In this document: in pieces, positions 1-11,351 of the stretch
Numbering within the stretch: the stretch's first letter is position 1
Layout: every line of letters begins with the position of its first letter
Notes under the pieces: model-generated
The model's input: the letters and a program-made list of their open reading frames with translations, nothing else
What the model was told of the DNA's origin: nothing
Database searches by the model: none
Origin: Thinopyrum elongatum
Lineage: Eukaryota; Streptophyta; Magnoliopsida; Poales; Poaceae
Assembly (NCBI GenBank): GCA_011799875.1
Contig: CM022298.1
Span: 195,069,920-195,133,919, forward strand
Length of the DNA stretch: 64,000 nt
Reading direction: 5' to 3'
Translations under genes and position numbers: made by a program

Positions 1-2090
1 AAGTAAGAAAAGGAAAGGATAAGAAAAGGCCATTGTGCACTAATCCAAGTGCACAGTGCCTGGAGCCCGGCCCAGTTGGCCCATCCCTCTCTCCTCCCTC
101 TCTCTCTCTATCGTGCTGTCGCCACCGCCGTGGACGAGCGCGCGCGCGCCGGCCGTTCATCGACAGCGCGACAGCCACAGACGCTCGCGGCTCGTCGAGG
201 GGATAAGGACCCCCTCGTCCATCCCCCCTGGCTCCACCTCGCTCACTCTCACCTCTTCCTTCGTCCTCATCGTCGATCCAGAGAGGAACCGAACGCCGCC
301 GTCGCCGAAGCTTGGCTCCGTCGTAGCCACTGGCGATCCCGAGTCCGACGACCGTGTCTGGAAGGCGCGCCAGGCTTGGTTACCTCACCTGGGGAGCGCC
401 ATTCGGGCTAGGCGACGACGTTGGCCGCAGATCGAGCCGCGCCCGTCTCCGGCATCTCCGGCGAACTTCGGCGTCCTCGACCCTCTGCAGCTACTAAACT
501 GACCGCAGGCCACCGTGAGCCGCTGCGGTGAGCTCCACTCTGTCTTTCCCCTCTTCTTCCCGCACCTCTCCGTCGCCGTAGTGGTCGCATCTGAGGTGCC
601 CGAGCTCCGTGCCGCCGGCGAGCTCGCCACCGTAGCCACACGCGCCGCCAAGCTCAGACGAGCCCGACATCGTGCTCAGCACGCTCGCAGGAGCCCGACG
701 GAACCTCTAGCTCGCCTTGCTCTGCACCGATGTGCCATCCCCGTCCGGTCCTGAACTCTGGCCACCGCCTGCGAGCTCACCGTCAACGCCACACCGCATC
801 TCCGGCCATGGCACCACCACGGTTAGACATGGCGTTGAATGCCCGAACGAATGAGCACGACCCCGCGTCGAACGGACCGATGTAGGCGATTTCCGGCAAC
901 CGCCCGAGCGCGCCGCCGCGCGAAATGGTCGCCGGAGCGTTCTCCGGCGCCGGCGCCGATGTGGCCGCCACGTAGGTCACCCTGGGTCACTGACCCGTGG
1001 GCCCAGGGGCCCGCGTTGACCAGTTGACCAAGTCAACTATGTTGACGTGGCAGCTACGGACACTGACATGTGGGCCCCGCTACTGTTTAGTTTAAATTAA
1101 ACATTTTGTAAATTAAAACTAATTAGTTAACCTAATCACTCACTGACATGTGGGCCCACAATCCTAATTAATCTGATAATTAGGATTAATCCACTGTTAG
1201 CCTAACAGAAGCTGACATGTGGGTCCCACTAGACCCACATGTCAGGTTTAACCCTGGTCAACCGCAATTGACCTGCTGACGTCACTGTGACGCAATGCTG
1301 ACATCATAATTCATTTTCTGATAAATAAATAAATTCCAGAAATTCAAATAAACTTTGAAAATTAATAACTTTTAAACCGTAGCTCGGATCGAAAAAGTTA
1401 AAACATGAAAGTTGCTCAGAACGACGAGCCGAGTCTGATCGTGCCGTCTGTTTCTCCATCGGAACCCCCTACGTAGAAGAACCCGTAACTCCGGACCCGA
1501 ATCCGGTAGATGAATAGTGCACACACATCGGATATTAAATCCCAGGATAATTCTAAAAATAACTAAAATGACTTAGATGCATATTTAGGCAACCCTGCAC
1601 TGCATCATAGCATCACACGCACCGTATTGCATTTGTTTGCATTATGTTTACCTGTTTCTTCCCCCTCTTCTCTCTCGGTAGACCCCGACGTTGACATAGC
1701 TCCCGAGGCAGACGCCGCACAGGAGTACGACTACGTCCCCGACGGTACCACTGAAGACCTTGTCCTTGCCCCAGAGCAAACAGACAAGCACCCCCATTTT
1801 GAGCATGCCTATATCGCCTATTCTCTTCTCTCTTATGCTTGCATTAGAACTGCTACTGCTACTGTTTTCCTATATCTGCTGCATAGCCTGATTATTGTAC
1901 CCTGCTTTGTTACCTTACTGGTTATCCTAGACTGCTTAGTATAGGCTGGGTAGAGACACGACAGAGACCTCCACTTGATCCCGACTGCCCTGCCGGATAT
2001 CAGAAGACCCGATCATTGGGATTGAAGAATAGACCCTGGCACCGCACATCACTTCCCCTTAGTTGCCGACACTACTGGGTTACCGTCGAG

Positions 2091-2298
2091 TGCCGAGGGT
2101 GATACCTCGTCAGCACTTCTGATGTTAACCTTGTAGGTTAGTTACTCGGTCGTGGTAAGCGAGGGTGATTCCTCCTACACCACCGCCGATAACGACATCG
2201 TCGCGCAACCTCTCAAGTGTGGACCACGAGGGTGATTCCTCCTTCGTTCACCTTGATGATAACATCGAGCGGGAATTCCATCGAGGGTGATTCCTCAG
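2091..2298 (+). repeat. Four spaced copies of the GAGGGTGATTCCTC motif inside the LTR
   Basis: The word GAGGGTGAT(T/A)CCTC occurs near 2,095, 2,162, 2,228 and 2,284, roughly 55-70 bp apart. The plus-strand LTR at 36,061-40,109 carries the same set at 38,425-38,632, with small differences. GAGG and CCTC at the ends make each copy an imperfect palindrome, as expected of a dimeric protein-binding site or small stem. No function is known to me. Confidence 0.6.
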
Positions 2299-3362
2299 GG
2301 TTCCCTTCGGTGTCAGACACACAGTTACCTTGGATATTATGACTTGACTATGAACCATGATACTAAAGACGGGTCGGCCCTGAGGGGTACCCGCGCGAGC
2401 TTATTGCGAAGTGAGGTGGAGTCGGGTTGACCTGGATGGTGCCCGCGAGATAACTACGAGGCGTGGCCGGGCATTCTTAGCCCTTGCCGCAAGTCCTCGA
2501 GACGGGGCGACGGGGTCACATCGATCGTGAGTCTCTGCTCGTTTCCGCGCGCTCCTAATCCACTACGGTTTGGATATTTGATCCGAGGGGCCTCTGGCCC
2601 GATAGCACTAACCATCACGTGGGCATAGTATGGGCGTTCTGCGTCGTATACATCAACCAAAGCTCTATTGACGTCAGCGAGGAGCGGCCCATTTTGGAAT
2701 GGACTGGGAACGCAACTGCGCTTGTATTAAGGGGTTGCTAGGTCTGCTTCCAAAACGTCCTCGCAACGTGCAGGGTTCCCGGGGCGAAGGCCCAAGACCC
2801 CCGGGGGCATAGGTTAGTCCGGCGTGCTGACCTCTCTTTAGAGCCTAGGTCGGGTTGCGGCGTGTTGCTTAGTCGAGGCCGGGCATGACCCAGAAAAGTG
2901 TGTCCGGCCGGAGTTAAGCGAGCGTGGTGGGTAAGTTGGTGCACCCCTGCAGGGAAGAAACTTCCATCGATAGCCTGTCCTACGGTAACGGACACTCGGA
3001 GTTGTATCCCGATCGGTACAACTAGAACATGTGATGAGAACTGGATAGTACGGCTCTGGGATTGCTTTCTCGCAGGGAGTCGAGAAAGGATCTCAGGTCG
3101 AGGTTGATGATACTAATACTACTACTTTACATTATGTTCATCTGATCTCTTCTATTGCTGCAAGATTGTCGAAGATTGTTGAAGATGCTAGTCTTCGATA
3201 GGACTAGGCTTTCCCCCTCTATTCTGGCATTTCTGCAGCCCAGTCCACATATACAGCCATTCCTTTGAAAATGATGCATATGTAGTGTAGATCCTTGCTT
3301 GCTGAGTACTTCGGATGAGTACTCACGTTTGCTTTATTTTCTTTTTCCCCCATATCCAATTG

Positions 3363-3473
3363 ATGCCACCAGACGACGGAGCCCCTGAGCCAGACGCCCC
3401 AGCCGACGACCAGTACTACTACCCGCCTGGCGATTACTACTACTACGAGGAGCCGACTGACGACCAGGAGTAG
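3363..3473 (+). CDS. Short Tyr/Asp-rich reading frame near the 3' end of the LARD LTR
   Basis: A 36-residue frame rich in Asp, Pro and Tyr (runs YYY and YYYY) ends DDQE-stop. The same frame, with the same DQE ending and tyrosine clusters, is present in the LTR at 39,703-39,807 and, on the minus strand, from about 56,400 to 56,297. A splice-acceptor-like CACCAG or CAACCAG precedes the shared ACGACGGAGCC block, and an upstream exon-like acidic segment after CTCTCTCGGTAG (1,682-1,800) is shared too. It may therefore be the last exon of a small spliced reading frame carried by the LTR. It resembles no family I know, and translation is unproven. Confidence 0.3.
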   Translation: MPPDDGAPEPDAPADDQYYYPPGDYYYYEEPTDDQE

Positions 3474-3780
3474 GATCGGAGGGTCCAGGGCAGGAGGCCT
3501 ACGCCTTTCGATTGTAGTATTTTATTTTACCCCGCCTCTGTGAAGGCTTATCTCTCTCTCTTTGTAATATATCTGTACCCAGATATCTAATGCTTCCGCT
3601 GACGCTTGTATGCCATCGAGCTATGTATTCGAGCCCTCGAGGCCCTGGCTTGTAATATAAAGCTTGTATGACTTTATTTATGTTTTAGAGTTGTGTTGTG
3701 ATATCTTCAAGTGAGTCCTTAGGCTTGATCATGCGCATTTGCGTGTATGATTAGTGCACGATTAAGCCGGGGTCGTCACA

Positions 3781-4180
3781 CCCCCCCACCCCCCACATAC
3801 ACACCTATAGTCGAACACTGTAGGTAGGTATCCATGGCACAGAGACAAACTGCACATCTCCCCTCTCATGTTCCAGTAGGCCAGACACCCTATATCTTTG
3901 ACGTGGGCACAAACAAATTCGATGGCACTCTGTATCGATCGCGCACCCACACACTTCATCCCCATCCTCGATTATATCGATATCTCACGCCAATGATCCA
4001 TCCACTCTCTTATCGTGGATTGCCCCCTCAATATATGATATATATCCAGGCCTTTGTTTCACACACATTGCATATGTTACATTTTTTGTGCCTCTGCTTC
4101 GCGCAAACCATCTCTCTCACACACACCCACCTACGTACCTGCATGTAGAGAAGAGGTGCACGCACGATGCACGTACTCGC
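3781..4180. other. Intergenic stretch without a recognised gene
   Basis: It begins with two poly-C tracts (3,781-3,796), the likely insertion site of the preceding LTR. The rest is CA- and TC-rich with short CACACA runs. I see no coding or transposon signal. Confidence 0.5.
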
Positions 4181-4387
4181 ATTTCGTTCCCGGCCACACC
4201 CACGCGGGGACACGGTGGAGCTCATTTCTGTATGAAAAGGCAGCCCACGTGATAATTTGACGTGTGTAGTGGTTGTTTACTTGAAGGAGGGTCGTGTACC
4301 ACGCGTACACGGAACAAAGTTATATTCCTCAATGGCACGTACAGAATATAAAATGATTGTTATCGAGAAAAAAGAAATCCGCTCCAC

Positions 4388-5515
4388 TATATACAATGGA
4401 GCCTGCCTGCCGGGGTTTGTCTCTCGTCACACTATCTCACACAAGGCGGCGGTGGCCTCGTGGCCTCTCTCTCTCACCGTTGGTCACTGATACGGCCGCA
4501 TCCCGTCCGCCGGCGGAAAGGGAGGATGTGCATCGTTTCTCCGTTCGACGGCGTCGAGGCAGCACGTCCCGATCTGCAGTTCCCGCCGTTCTCTCTGACC
4601 AAGCTCCGGCGCGGTAGGGCCTTCGCCGCTTGCTCGCTGCCGCAGTATGGGTAGATCCTGCCCGCCGCCTCCCTCCTAGTTACATCCCGACGACCCCTAG
4701 GTACAACTTCCTCCCGTCCGGCCTTGCTCCACTGCCCATCTTCCCACGTTGCTGCATGTGGATCTTCCCTAGCTCTTTGCCCAAAACGTAGCTCGTTCGG
4801 CGTACTTTCCATATGCCATCTCGTCCTCACACCGTTTTAGATAAACAACCGTGCTGTTATCTTCCCGAATATGCTTCTTTTTTGTCGTTGTATGTGTCAT
4901 CAATTGTTATTGGCCAGTAATTGTTTCCTTTCTAGCTCTTTTTTGCAAACAGGGCTATCTATTTCACCTCGTTGCTATTGCGACCTTTTGGTGAACTGCA
5001 CAAATCACTTTTTTCTTAAGAGTGTTTTGTGCAGTTCTACTAAAATGTCACACGAGCAACGTCTCTACATTTCAGTGCGACTACACAAAGGGAGATCGGT
5101 TTTGCTCTATCCTCCTCATCCAACTCCGAGCCTAATCTTCTCCAACTATTTGCTTAATCTTCTCCAACTAGTTAGTCTTAAGAGAGACTGCAAAGGTGAC
5201 CAGCTTCCATTTCTGTGTTTATTGTTTCATCAACAGTCCTCTATTATTGTAATCACACTTACTCAATATCTTGGGAACAGGGACGCTCAGCTCTATTTTA
5301 GTGGAACTGCACAAAATGATCGGAATGTTGCATGCTCCTGATAGCTACTTTTTTCCCAACATGCCTTGTTGATTTAGACAGAGCTGGGGGGAAGTTGCTG
5401 CCAATGAAAGCATGGATCAATTTTAATTTAACACCTTCTCACAACTTTGTCTTCAGTTGTGATGTAAATATTAGCTCTGATCTGCTAATCATTGAGATGC
5501 ATTAGCAAGGAAGTT
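4388..5515 (+). ncRNA. Tandem transcription-unit family, copy A
   Basis: First of four diverged copies of the same unit. A TATATAC box at 4,388 follows the shared phrase GCTCCACTATATA. A GC-rich first exon (about 4,410-4,700) ends at a consensus donor (CCTAG|GTACAACTTC, intron from 4,701). Acceptor-like sites with pyrimidine-tract-like upstream sequence lie at 4,951 (GCAAACAG) and 5,279 (GGGAACAG). The last exon holds TTTAGTGGAACTGCACAAAA at 5,297-5,316, and a 3' block (5,431-5,506) is shared with copies B and D. Reading frames are not preserved between copies while splice sites and motif are, so I favour a non-coding RNA or a decayed gene. No transcript evidence is available here. Confidence 0.4.
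5025..5089 (+). ncRNA. Short hairpin in copy A, candidate small-RNA precursor
   Basis: A 22-nt 5' arm (5,025-5,046, beginning TTTTGTGCAGTTC) pairs with a 3' arm at 5,069-5,089. About 18 of 21 positions pair, including two G-T wobbles, across a 22-nt loop. The 5' arm is also antisense, with one mismatch in its core, to the exon motif at 5,297-5,316. A second 12-bp pairing (GAACTGCACAAA near 4,994 with TTTGTGCAGTTC near 5,026) overlaps it. The equivalent hairpin is kept in copy D. Confidence 0.35.
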
Positions 5516-5763
5516 GGTTTTTTATTTTTTCCGAAAGAGCATGGATTTTAGTTTCCTTTCTAGTATTTGATTGATGTTGTAACGAGACAACCTTCCAGCT
5601 GGCAAGACACATGAAACAAAAGCTGAAAGCTTCAGAGCATTGTACAATTTCATGTCGCTGGAAAATTATTTGTATACGTCAATTATGTAAACAAATGCTG
5701 GAAGCTTGATAGCATTGCCAGAAGCCATTAAGCATCCGGGTCCATGTGCCATGCACCAAATTA

Positions 5764-6066
5764 GGGCCTCTTTGATTCGTAGGATTGCAAAAACACAAGA
5801 ATAGGAAAAACGTAGGATTGAAATGGCATGTCCATTGGATCCCTATAGGATTTGAGTTTGTTTGATTGTGTCATGGAAAAAGCAACCGATTTCTTCCAAG
5901 AGGTTGGAGTGGATGTTAGAATTGCTATGAAATGTAGTACAAATAAATCCTTAGGAAAAAATCCTACAAGATTCAATCCTGCGAATCAAACGACCAACGT
6001 AGGAAAAATTCCTAAGAATTCTAATCCTTAAAAATCCTATGGAGATCCTTTGAATCAAAGAGACCC
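5764..6066. mobile_element. Tourist-like MITE (PIF/Harbinger type)
   Basis: This 303-bp element is flanked on both sides by TTA (5,761-5,763 and 6,067-6,069), the TSD typical of PIF/Harbinger elements. Its ends are inverted repeats: GGGCCTCTTTGATTC on the left and GAATCAAAGAGACCC on the right. Subterminal sequence continues the inversion (TAGGATT...AATCCTA words). It has no coding capacity. It lies between unit copies A and B. Confidence 0.9.
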
Positions 6067-6126
6067 TTAGAGTGCACAACCGCATGGGCGACTTATCCCG
6101 GTCGTTGCGCCGCACTAATAGTGAGT

Positions 6127-6200
6127 AATGAGCAGTCAAATCATAAGCCCCACCTTTCCCACTGTAAGTTGCTCGGACGAAGCAACCATCAATACGCTCT
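6127..6200 (+). repeat. Upstream block of the tandem unit, first of three copies
   Basis: The phrase GAGCAGTCAAATCA followed by GTTGCTCGGACGAAGCAACC recurs with changes near 8,260-8,310 and 10,122-10,205, upstream of copies B and C. This shows that the duplicated unit includes upstream, presumably regulatory, DNA. Confidence 0.55.
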
Positions 6201-6515
6201 TCTTTGAATCCGCTCATACTAGTATGAAGGTGCAAAACCAAGTTCGCGTATGGCCTGTCGGTCAACGCGCTTCCTCTTGGCATATCACTGACATGTGGAA
6301 CCGGAGTGTGAGCAAATCGATCTTAATTGACGGCAAAATGGCCAACCCGCCGCTCCTTGAGAGAGACGAGGAGCAAGAACACAGACGGGCTAGGGGTCGC
6401 ATGGAGGCCAAGATATATTCGAGCATGGTTGATCGATGTCATCATTACATGTTCGATGTTTTTTAATAGTACTATTGGGCTGCCATTTTCCGCACTTCTC
6501 CCGAATAAATGTGTA

Positions 6516-6905
6516 CTTTATCAAAGAATAAAATAAAATAAGAGTACAGACGCTCCACCATGCGGTTCCTAGTACCTGTATACTAGTAGTACTGTACTTC
6601 TCATACTACTAAACCTTGCGCTTGGCTCTTCGCTTCGGGAAGTCGAACAATGATGGTACTACAGTGTATGCCTGTGGCAATCTGACACCAAATGAACAGT
6701 TGCACGTCCATCGCCTGGGCGAGGTTAGGTTGCATTAGTCAAAAGCTTCTCCTCGTCTTGCGAGCCACCGCGCTTGAGGTAGATGGAGAGGGCGTAAACA
6801 AGCTTCACCTTATCCTGCAAGCTTCTCCTTGTTCTGCGAGTTGACGGGGCACACCAAAGTAGTGCTACTAGTCCATACTGCCTCCTTTCCGGTTAATAAG
6901 GCATA
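6516..6905 (+). repeat. Direct repeat, left copy
   Basis: It shares near-continuous similarity with 7,268-7,630: AATAAAATAAAATAAGA, CAGACGCTCCACCATGC, CTTGCGCTTGGCTCTTCGC, then CTGCCTCCTTTCCGGTTAATA at the end. The copies differ by small indels and sit on either side of a LINE tail. A third, shorter relative begins near 10,048. There is no coding signal. Confidence 0.75.
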
Positions 6906-7267
6906 ATCTTTTTTGCGGGTAAGTGAGAGAGCTTTATTCATATATAAGCATTCTTAGGACAATCAGCCAAGAGACTGGTCACTAGGAAGCGAGGTACCCC
7001 GCAAAAAAAGGAAGCGATGTGTTTCATCAAGCCAGCTCTCGGTCACATTCAAAGCGCAGTAAGCACGGTTCGCACAAAAATGCGCCGCAAGGTTTGCTGA
7101 CCGGTTTACATGCTGAATAACAAAAAAGAAGAAAATATTACTGGGCGCTCCTATTTCTAACAGGATAGGAGCCAGAATTAAGCGAGAATTGTGGCGAGTG
7201 TTCCATGCAATCAACTTCCATTATCACATGCAAGAACCCTCGAAGAGAAGCAAATGTGTTGAAGATT
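6906..7267 (-). pseudogene. 5'-truncated LINE tail with RNase H remnant
   Basis: On the minus strand a broken frame contains VIQHVNRSANLAAHFCA, the conserved end of the plant LINE RNase H domain. It runs into GAATAAAGCTCTCTCACTTA and an A-run (seen as TTTTTT near 6,911), the usual LINE 3' end. Frames change at least once, so this is a dead fragment. The insertion sits between the two direct-repeat copies, and I could not define its TSD. Confidence 0.75.
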
Positions 7268-7630
7268 GCTTTATCACAGATTAAAATAAAATAAGATTGC
7301 AGATGCTCCACCATGCAGTTCCTAGTAGCACCAATATAGTAAGTAGTACTAGTAGTACGTAATACTGTACTAGTAAACTTTGCGCTTGGCTCTTCGCCTC
7401 TTCGGGAAGTCAAACAATGATGGTACTAGTACAGTGTATGCTTCTGGCAATCTGACACCAAATTAACTGTTGCACGTCCACCGCCTGAGCGTGGGAGAGC
7501 TTGCATTAGTCAAAAGTTTCTCCTTTGTCCTGCGAGCCACCGCGCTCAAGCTTCTCCTCGTTTTGCAAGTTGACGGGACACAACAAAGTAATGCTAGTCC
7601 ATACTGCCTCCTTTCCGGTTAATATGGCTT
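7268..7630 (+). repeat. Direct repeat, right copy
   Basis: Partner of 6,516-6,905. It keeps the same order of blocks with small deletions, such as loss of one of the two AAGCTTCTCCT segments. Confidence 0.75.
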
Positions 7631-8369
7631 AATTTGAAACGAGATAAATACACTGGCTATCACTGTATATTTGTAAAAATATGGCTAGTGGACTTCATAA
7701 TACGCTCATTGCAGGCAATATATACATTTTCCGGTGTTTATACGGTCACTAGCTCACCATGGCTGAGTATGTGTGTGTGCATGCAAGTGTAGGTTGAGCA
7801 CTTGAGCGTGAACGTGTGTGTTCCATCGTGTGCTCGAACATGCATGCATTAGGGCGTCATGCGTGTTTTTGCGTGCATATGTACGTGCGACTGCTGCATG
7901 CATGCACGAGGTTGTAGTCCCTCACATTCACATGTTCATATGTCAATGCTTTGTCAAAACCTTGCATGCAAGGTTTAATCATTCGTTGTTCACGCATGCA
8001 TTCCCGATATTAATACGTTGGTAAAGAAAATTTCTTGAGGAAAACGAGCCCATGAATTGAGTACAAAGGGGACCAATAAACCAGGACGGAGGGAGTACTA
8101 GTAGTGAACCGGAAGGAGGGAGTAGGTACATAACAACTTGCAGTAACAAAATTCCACTATGTGCATCCTGTCTATGTGTCATGCAAGAAAATAGAGATAA
8201 GTACAAGTGAGACTCAGGAACGGTCATACACATAGGGGGAGTACGTGCAGGGACCACTCAGGAGCAGTCAAATCACATAGTAAGTTAGTCAGATGAAGCA
8301 ACCATCATTTCACTTTTCAATGACATGTACGCAATATAAAAAGGTTGATATGGAGAGAAAAAGAAAACC

Positions 8370-9056
8370 GCTCCACTATATATACACTAGCAGGAGCCTA
8401 AGCTACAAGCCTGCTTGCTTGGGTTGCTCTCTTCACAAGCATAGAACGACGGTGGCCACACCGTTGGTCACAGATCTGGCCTGATCCCGCCGCCGGGGGA
8501 AGCGGACGATGTTCTGCGTAGACGCGGTCGACAGCGGCGAGGAAGAAAACCCACTGTCGGTGCGTGCCGATCGGGGGTCCCCGCGGTATGGGCTGATGCC
8601 ACCTCCCACCGCCCTTCTAGCTACACCCCGACGTCCCAGGTATAACTTCCTTTTGGAGCCGGCTTGCTCCACTGCCGCAGCTCCCCACGTAGCTCCATCT
8701 CCATGTGGATCTTTCTCTACTTCTACCGACTTCTATTTGTGATGAGTTTATGTCTCATGAACTAGTGCCACTATTATTATTCTAATCACACTTCTTCAAT
8801 ATCTTTGCCAACAGGGATGCTCAGCTCGATTTTAGTGGAACTGCACAAAAGCATCGTATGATCCGAGGGTGCAGGCTTCTTTCCTTCGATAGGTTCTACC
8901 TAGCCAGGAAATTAAATCATGTTTAGGGTTTAGGGTTTAAGGCGTAGAGACCCCATGAGTAGTTTTTTTTACACACTCTCACAACTTTTGTCTTTAGTTG
9001 TGAAGTAAATATTGGCTATGATCTGTGAATCATTGAGATGCATCAGCATGCGTGTT
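8370..9056 (+). ncRNA. Tandem transcription-unit family, copy B
   Basis: The promoter phrase GCTCCACTATATATAC sits at 8,370. The GC-rich exon ends in CCCAG|GTATAACTTCC (donor GT at 8,640). An acceptor GCCAACAG ends at 8,814. The exon that follows contains the motif TTTAGTGGAACTGCACAAAA at 8,831-8,850. The shared 3' block (TCTCACAACTTTTGTCTT...) is at 8,975-9,048. This is the most compact copy and has no large insertions. A short TTTAGGG x3 telomere-like run lies at 8,920-8,940. Frames are not shared with the other copies. Confidence 0.4.
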
Positions 9057-9143
9057 AGTTTTCCTTTGTATTTGATGGAATGTTGTAACGGGGCAACCTT
9101 GGAGTTAGGATACATACATGAAACAAAATCTGAAAGCTTCGTA

Positions 9144-9253
9144 CTCCCTCCGGTCCTTTTTGTGTGCGTATAAGGCTACTCATAGTGGGGAGTATCATAT
9201 ACTAGTATCATGCATAAATTACATAGGGGAGTAATAAACCAGGACGGAGGTAG
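9144..9253. mobile_element. Stowaway-like MITE
   Basis: The ends CTCCCTCCGGTCCT and AGGACGGAGGTAG form inverted repeats flanked by TA on both sides (9,142-9,143 and 9,254-9,255), as in Tc1/mariner-derived Stowaway elements. The interior carries a piece of a second element (GGCTACTCATAGTGGGGAG) whose continuation seems to lie to the right, so insertions may be nested. Confidence 0.65.
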
Positions 9254-9382
9254 TATGTGAGAGTGTATGGTGGGTCATGTGGTAAAATGTAGTATAGTAC
9301 TTTCTTGTAGCCCATTACTATACATGTTGACTATTACATTGGCCACTACAAAAAATACATTTTGCATCTATACAAGGCCACT

Positions 9383-9694
9383 AAGAGCAAGTCTAAGAGC
9401 TAGTACAATAGTGGGCTATAAGCCCGCTTATATGGCATTTTTGCCTATGTGGAGGAGAGAGACAAGGAAAAAGTGATGGAGTGGGATCTCATGCAAGAGC
9501 CAGCCTCTATGCGTGCTCCTAGGCAAAAGCATTTAATGAGAGGAAAGAGATGGAGAGAAAGTGAAAAAAAAGTTGTGAACTTATAGCCAACCTTATAGCC
9601 AACTCTATTGTATGGGTAATTAGTAATGCTAACTCTTGATGACATGGCATGTCTATATAGCCAGCAGCTGGCTATATTATTAACCATGCTCTAA
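9383..9694. mobile_element. MITE with AGAGC ends
   Basis: The left end (AGAGCTAGTACAATAGTGGGCTATAAGCC region) and the inverse of the right end (AGAGCATGGTTAATAATATAGCC) are similar. The body holds the CTATAAGCC/GGCTATA words typical of a common grass MITE. There is no coding capacity. The superfamily is uncertain. Confidence 0.5.
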
Positions 9695-9708
9695 GGCATG
9701 CTTGCACA

Positions 9709-9777
9709 GAGAGAGAGAGAGAGGGAGAGAGAGAGTCACGTCGCATGCATGCAAAACCGGAGAGAGAGAGAGAGCTG
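9709..9777. repeat. GA microsatellite cluster
   Basis: Two (GA)n runs are separated by GTCACGTCGCATGCATGC. Confidence 0.9.
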
Positions 9778-11060
9778 CATGCAGATAGATCTAGTGAGCC
9801 TGCATCCATAGAGATGGAAAGAGGAGTAATTGTTCGCGAGAATTGTGTACTTTGCATGCGCGTAACTACCCAGCATTTCCTCAAAAGCAAATCCGAGGGC
9901 AAAATAGTCTATACACTCCGGTGTATGGTATTTTTTTCTTGGCATGCGGGCTGTGCAAGGAATATGGTGATAGTGGGAGGTGGGCCATGTAGTCACTGGG
10001 CTGCCGTGTTTCGTACTCCTCCGGTGTAAGAATGGAGAAAGTTAGTTTTATCACCGAATAAATAAATAAATAAGAGTGCAGACGCTCTACGATGCTCTAC
10101 CGCCGCAGTAATAATGACCAATGAGCCATCAAATCACATAGACCCGGTAGTTAGTTGGACGGAAGAAGCAAACAATCACTCATTGTTCAATCCGCTTCTC
10201 TCTCATGCAGTACAGTATTCTTTTGGAAACCAACGTCTCGTTTCGTTGGATCGTGCCATCGAGCAAAACCAACGTTTAAATCACGTCTGTCACGTTCGTG
10301 TCTCACCCTCCTCCACCCCACATGGTCGCTCGGCATGCCACTCACCGCAAACCGAGTATACGCAAACTTTCCCGCCTGCTTGTCGATGGATCGCGCCATG
10401 GAGTAGTACTAGCACTGTTGGAAGAGATAGACGAGGGGGAGGACAGCTAGACATAGCACGGACTCCCAAGAACTTTTTTACATGCATGTTGCGGCCGGCC
10501 GTGGTGACATTTGAACGCGGAGCAGACGCGTGCACCGGGAAGCGGCGCGGGCGGCGCTCTCTCGGCCGACGCGCCGCTTCAATGCCGGCACCAGCGAGAG
10601 GTCGCGTCCGCTCTGGCTGGGCATGAATGCGGCACTGACCGTTTCGGGCGGGAAATGCGTGCGGGTGATGAAGATGGTTCGGGTTGGCCAGGGCGGTCAA
10701 GAGCGGGCGTGCCAGCGTTCCGCACGCCCGCAAACGAGAGATGCTCGACGTACGTAAATATTGTTGCGTAATTAATAACGTAAATAATGTGCCAGTTGGA
10801 CAAATATGATTGGAGATGGAGATGGAGGTGAAAGTAAGAATTTTACGTAAACACGGATATTCATGTCTATGTGTGTGTGTGCGCACACACACATAGTGAC
10901 GATGTCTCGTTCTCCCTACACATCATCATCGATGTCTCGTTCTCCCTACACACACACAAACTTAGTACCGCCTCATTTTGTTCCTAGGATAGGAATATCA
11001 TAGGAGTGGGAAACAATATGAAGTGAGATAAATGGAGTACTACGTACAAGAAGAAATGTA
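9778..11060. other. Spacer upstream of copy C
   Basis: It contains the third copy of the unit's upstream block (10,122-10,205), a GC-rich stretch (10,480-10,740) with no conserved frame, and a near-palindromic (TG)n(CA)n tract at 10,868-10,895. A 23-bp direct repeat starting CGATGTCTCG occurs near 10,900 and 10,930. I see no supported gene. Confidence 0.5.
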
Positions 11061-11351
11061 CACGCACTCACTCTGCCTCCGCCATACCCGCGAGTACACG
11101 ATGGAGCGCATTTGTACACAAAGAGGCAGCTTACGTACGTAATAATTTGACCCTTGAATTTGTTCACTTAATAATGGAGGGTCGGGGACCACACGTGAGG
11201 GATACAAACTACGACCTGGAAGCGGGGGCGTGTTATTGATCGAGTTTTCTTTCTTGGTACGTTAAAAAAAGATTTGTCTGCCAGTTTTCGTTTCTTTTTT
11301 CCGGGAACGCGCGTATTCTATTTAAAACCACTGCTATGGAGAGATTTTTTT

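Larger units (their letters stand above)
1..3780 (+). mobile_element. Long LTR of a Sukkula/Erika-type LARD, 5' end outside the window
   Basis: This sequence matches, block by block, two other copies in the window (36,061-40,109 plus; 55,997-60,350 minus) whose ends are fixed by target-site duplications. Here only the 3' end is visible: it finishes ...GTCGTCACA at 3780, next to a poly-C tract. The layout is a GC-rich stretch (about 1-1,020), an AT-rich stretch with many TTAATTA-like words (about 1,080-1,370), then a GC-balanced 3' half with the GAGGGTGAT repeats and a small exon-like reading frame near the end. LTRs of 4-5 kb are characteristic of the non-coding LARD retrotransposons Sukkula and Erika; that family name is from memory. 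Whether this is a solo LTR or part of a longer element cannot be told from this side. Confidence 0.72.

Noticed and set aside
10868..10895. Near-palindromic TG/CA tract as a possible regulatory site
   Set aside because: Simple dinucleotide repeats are often self-complementary, and no other evidence supports a function.
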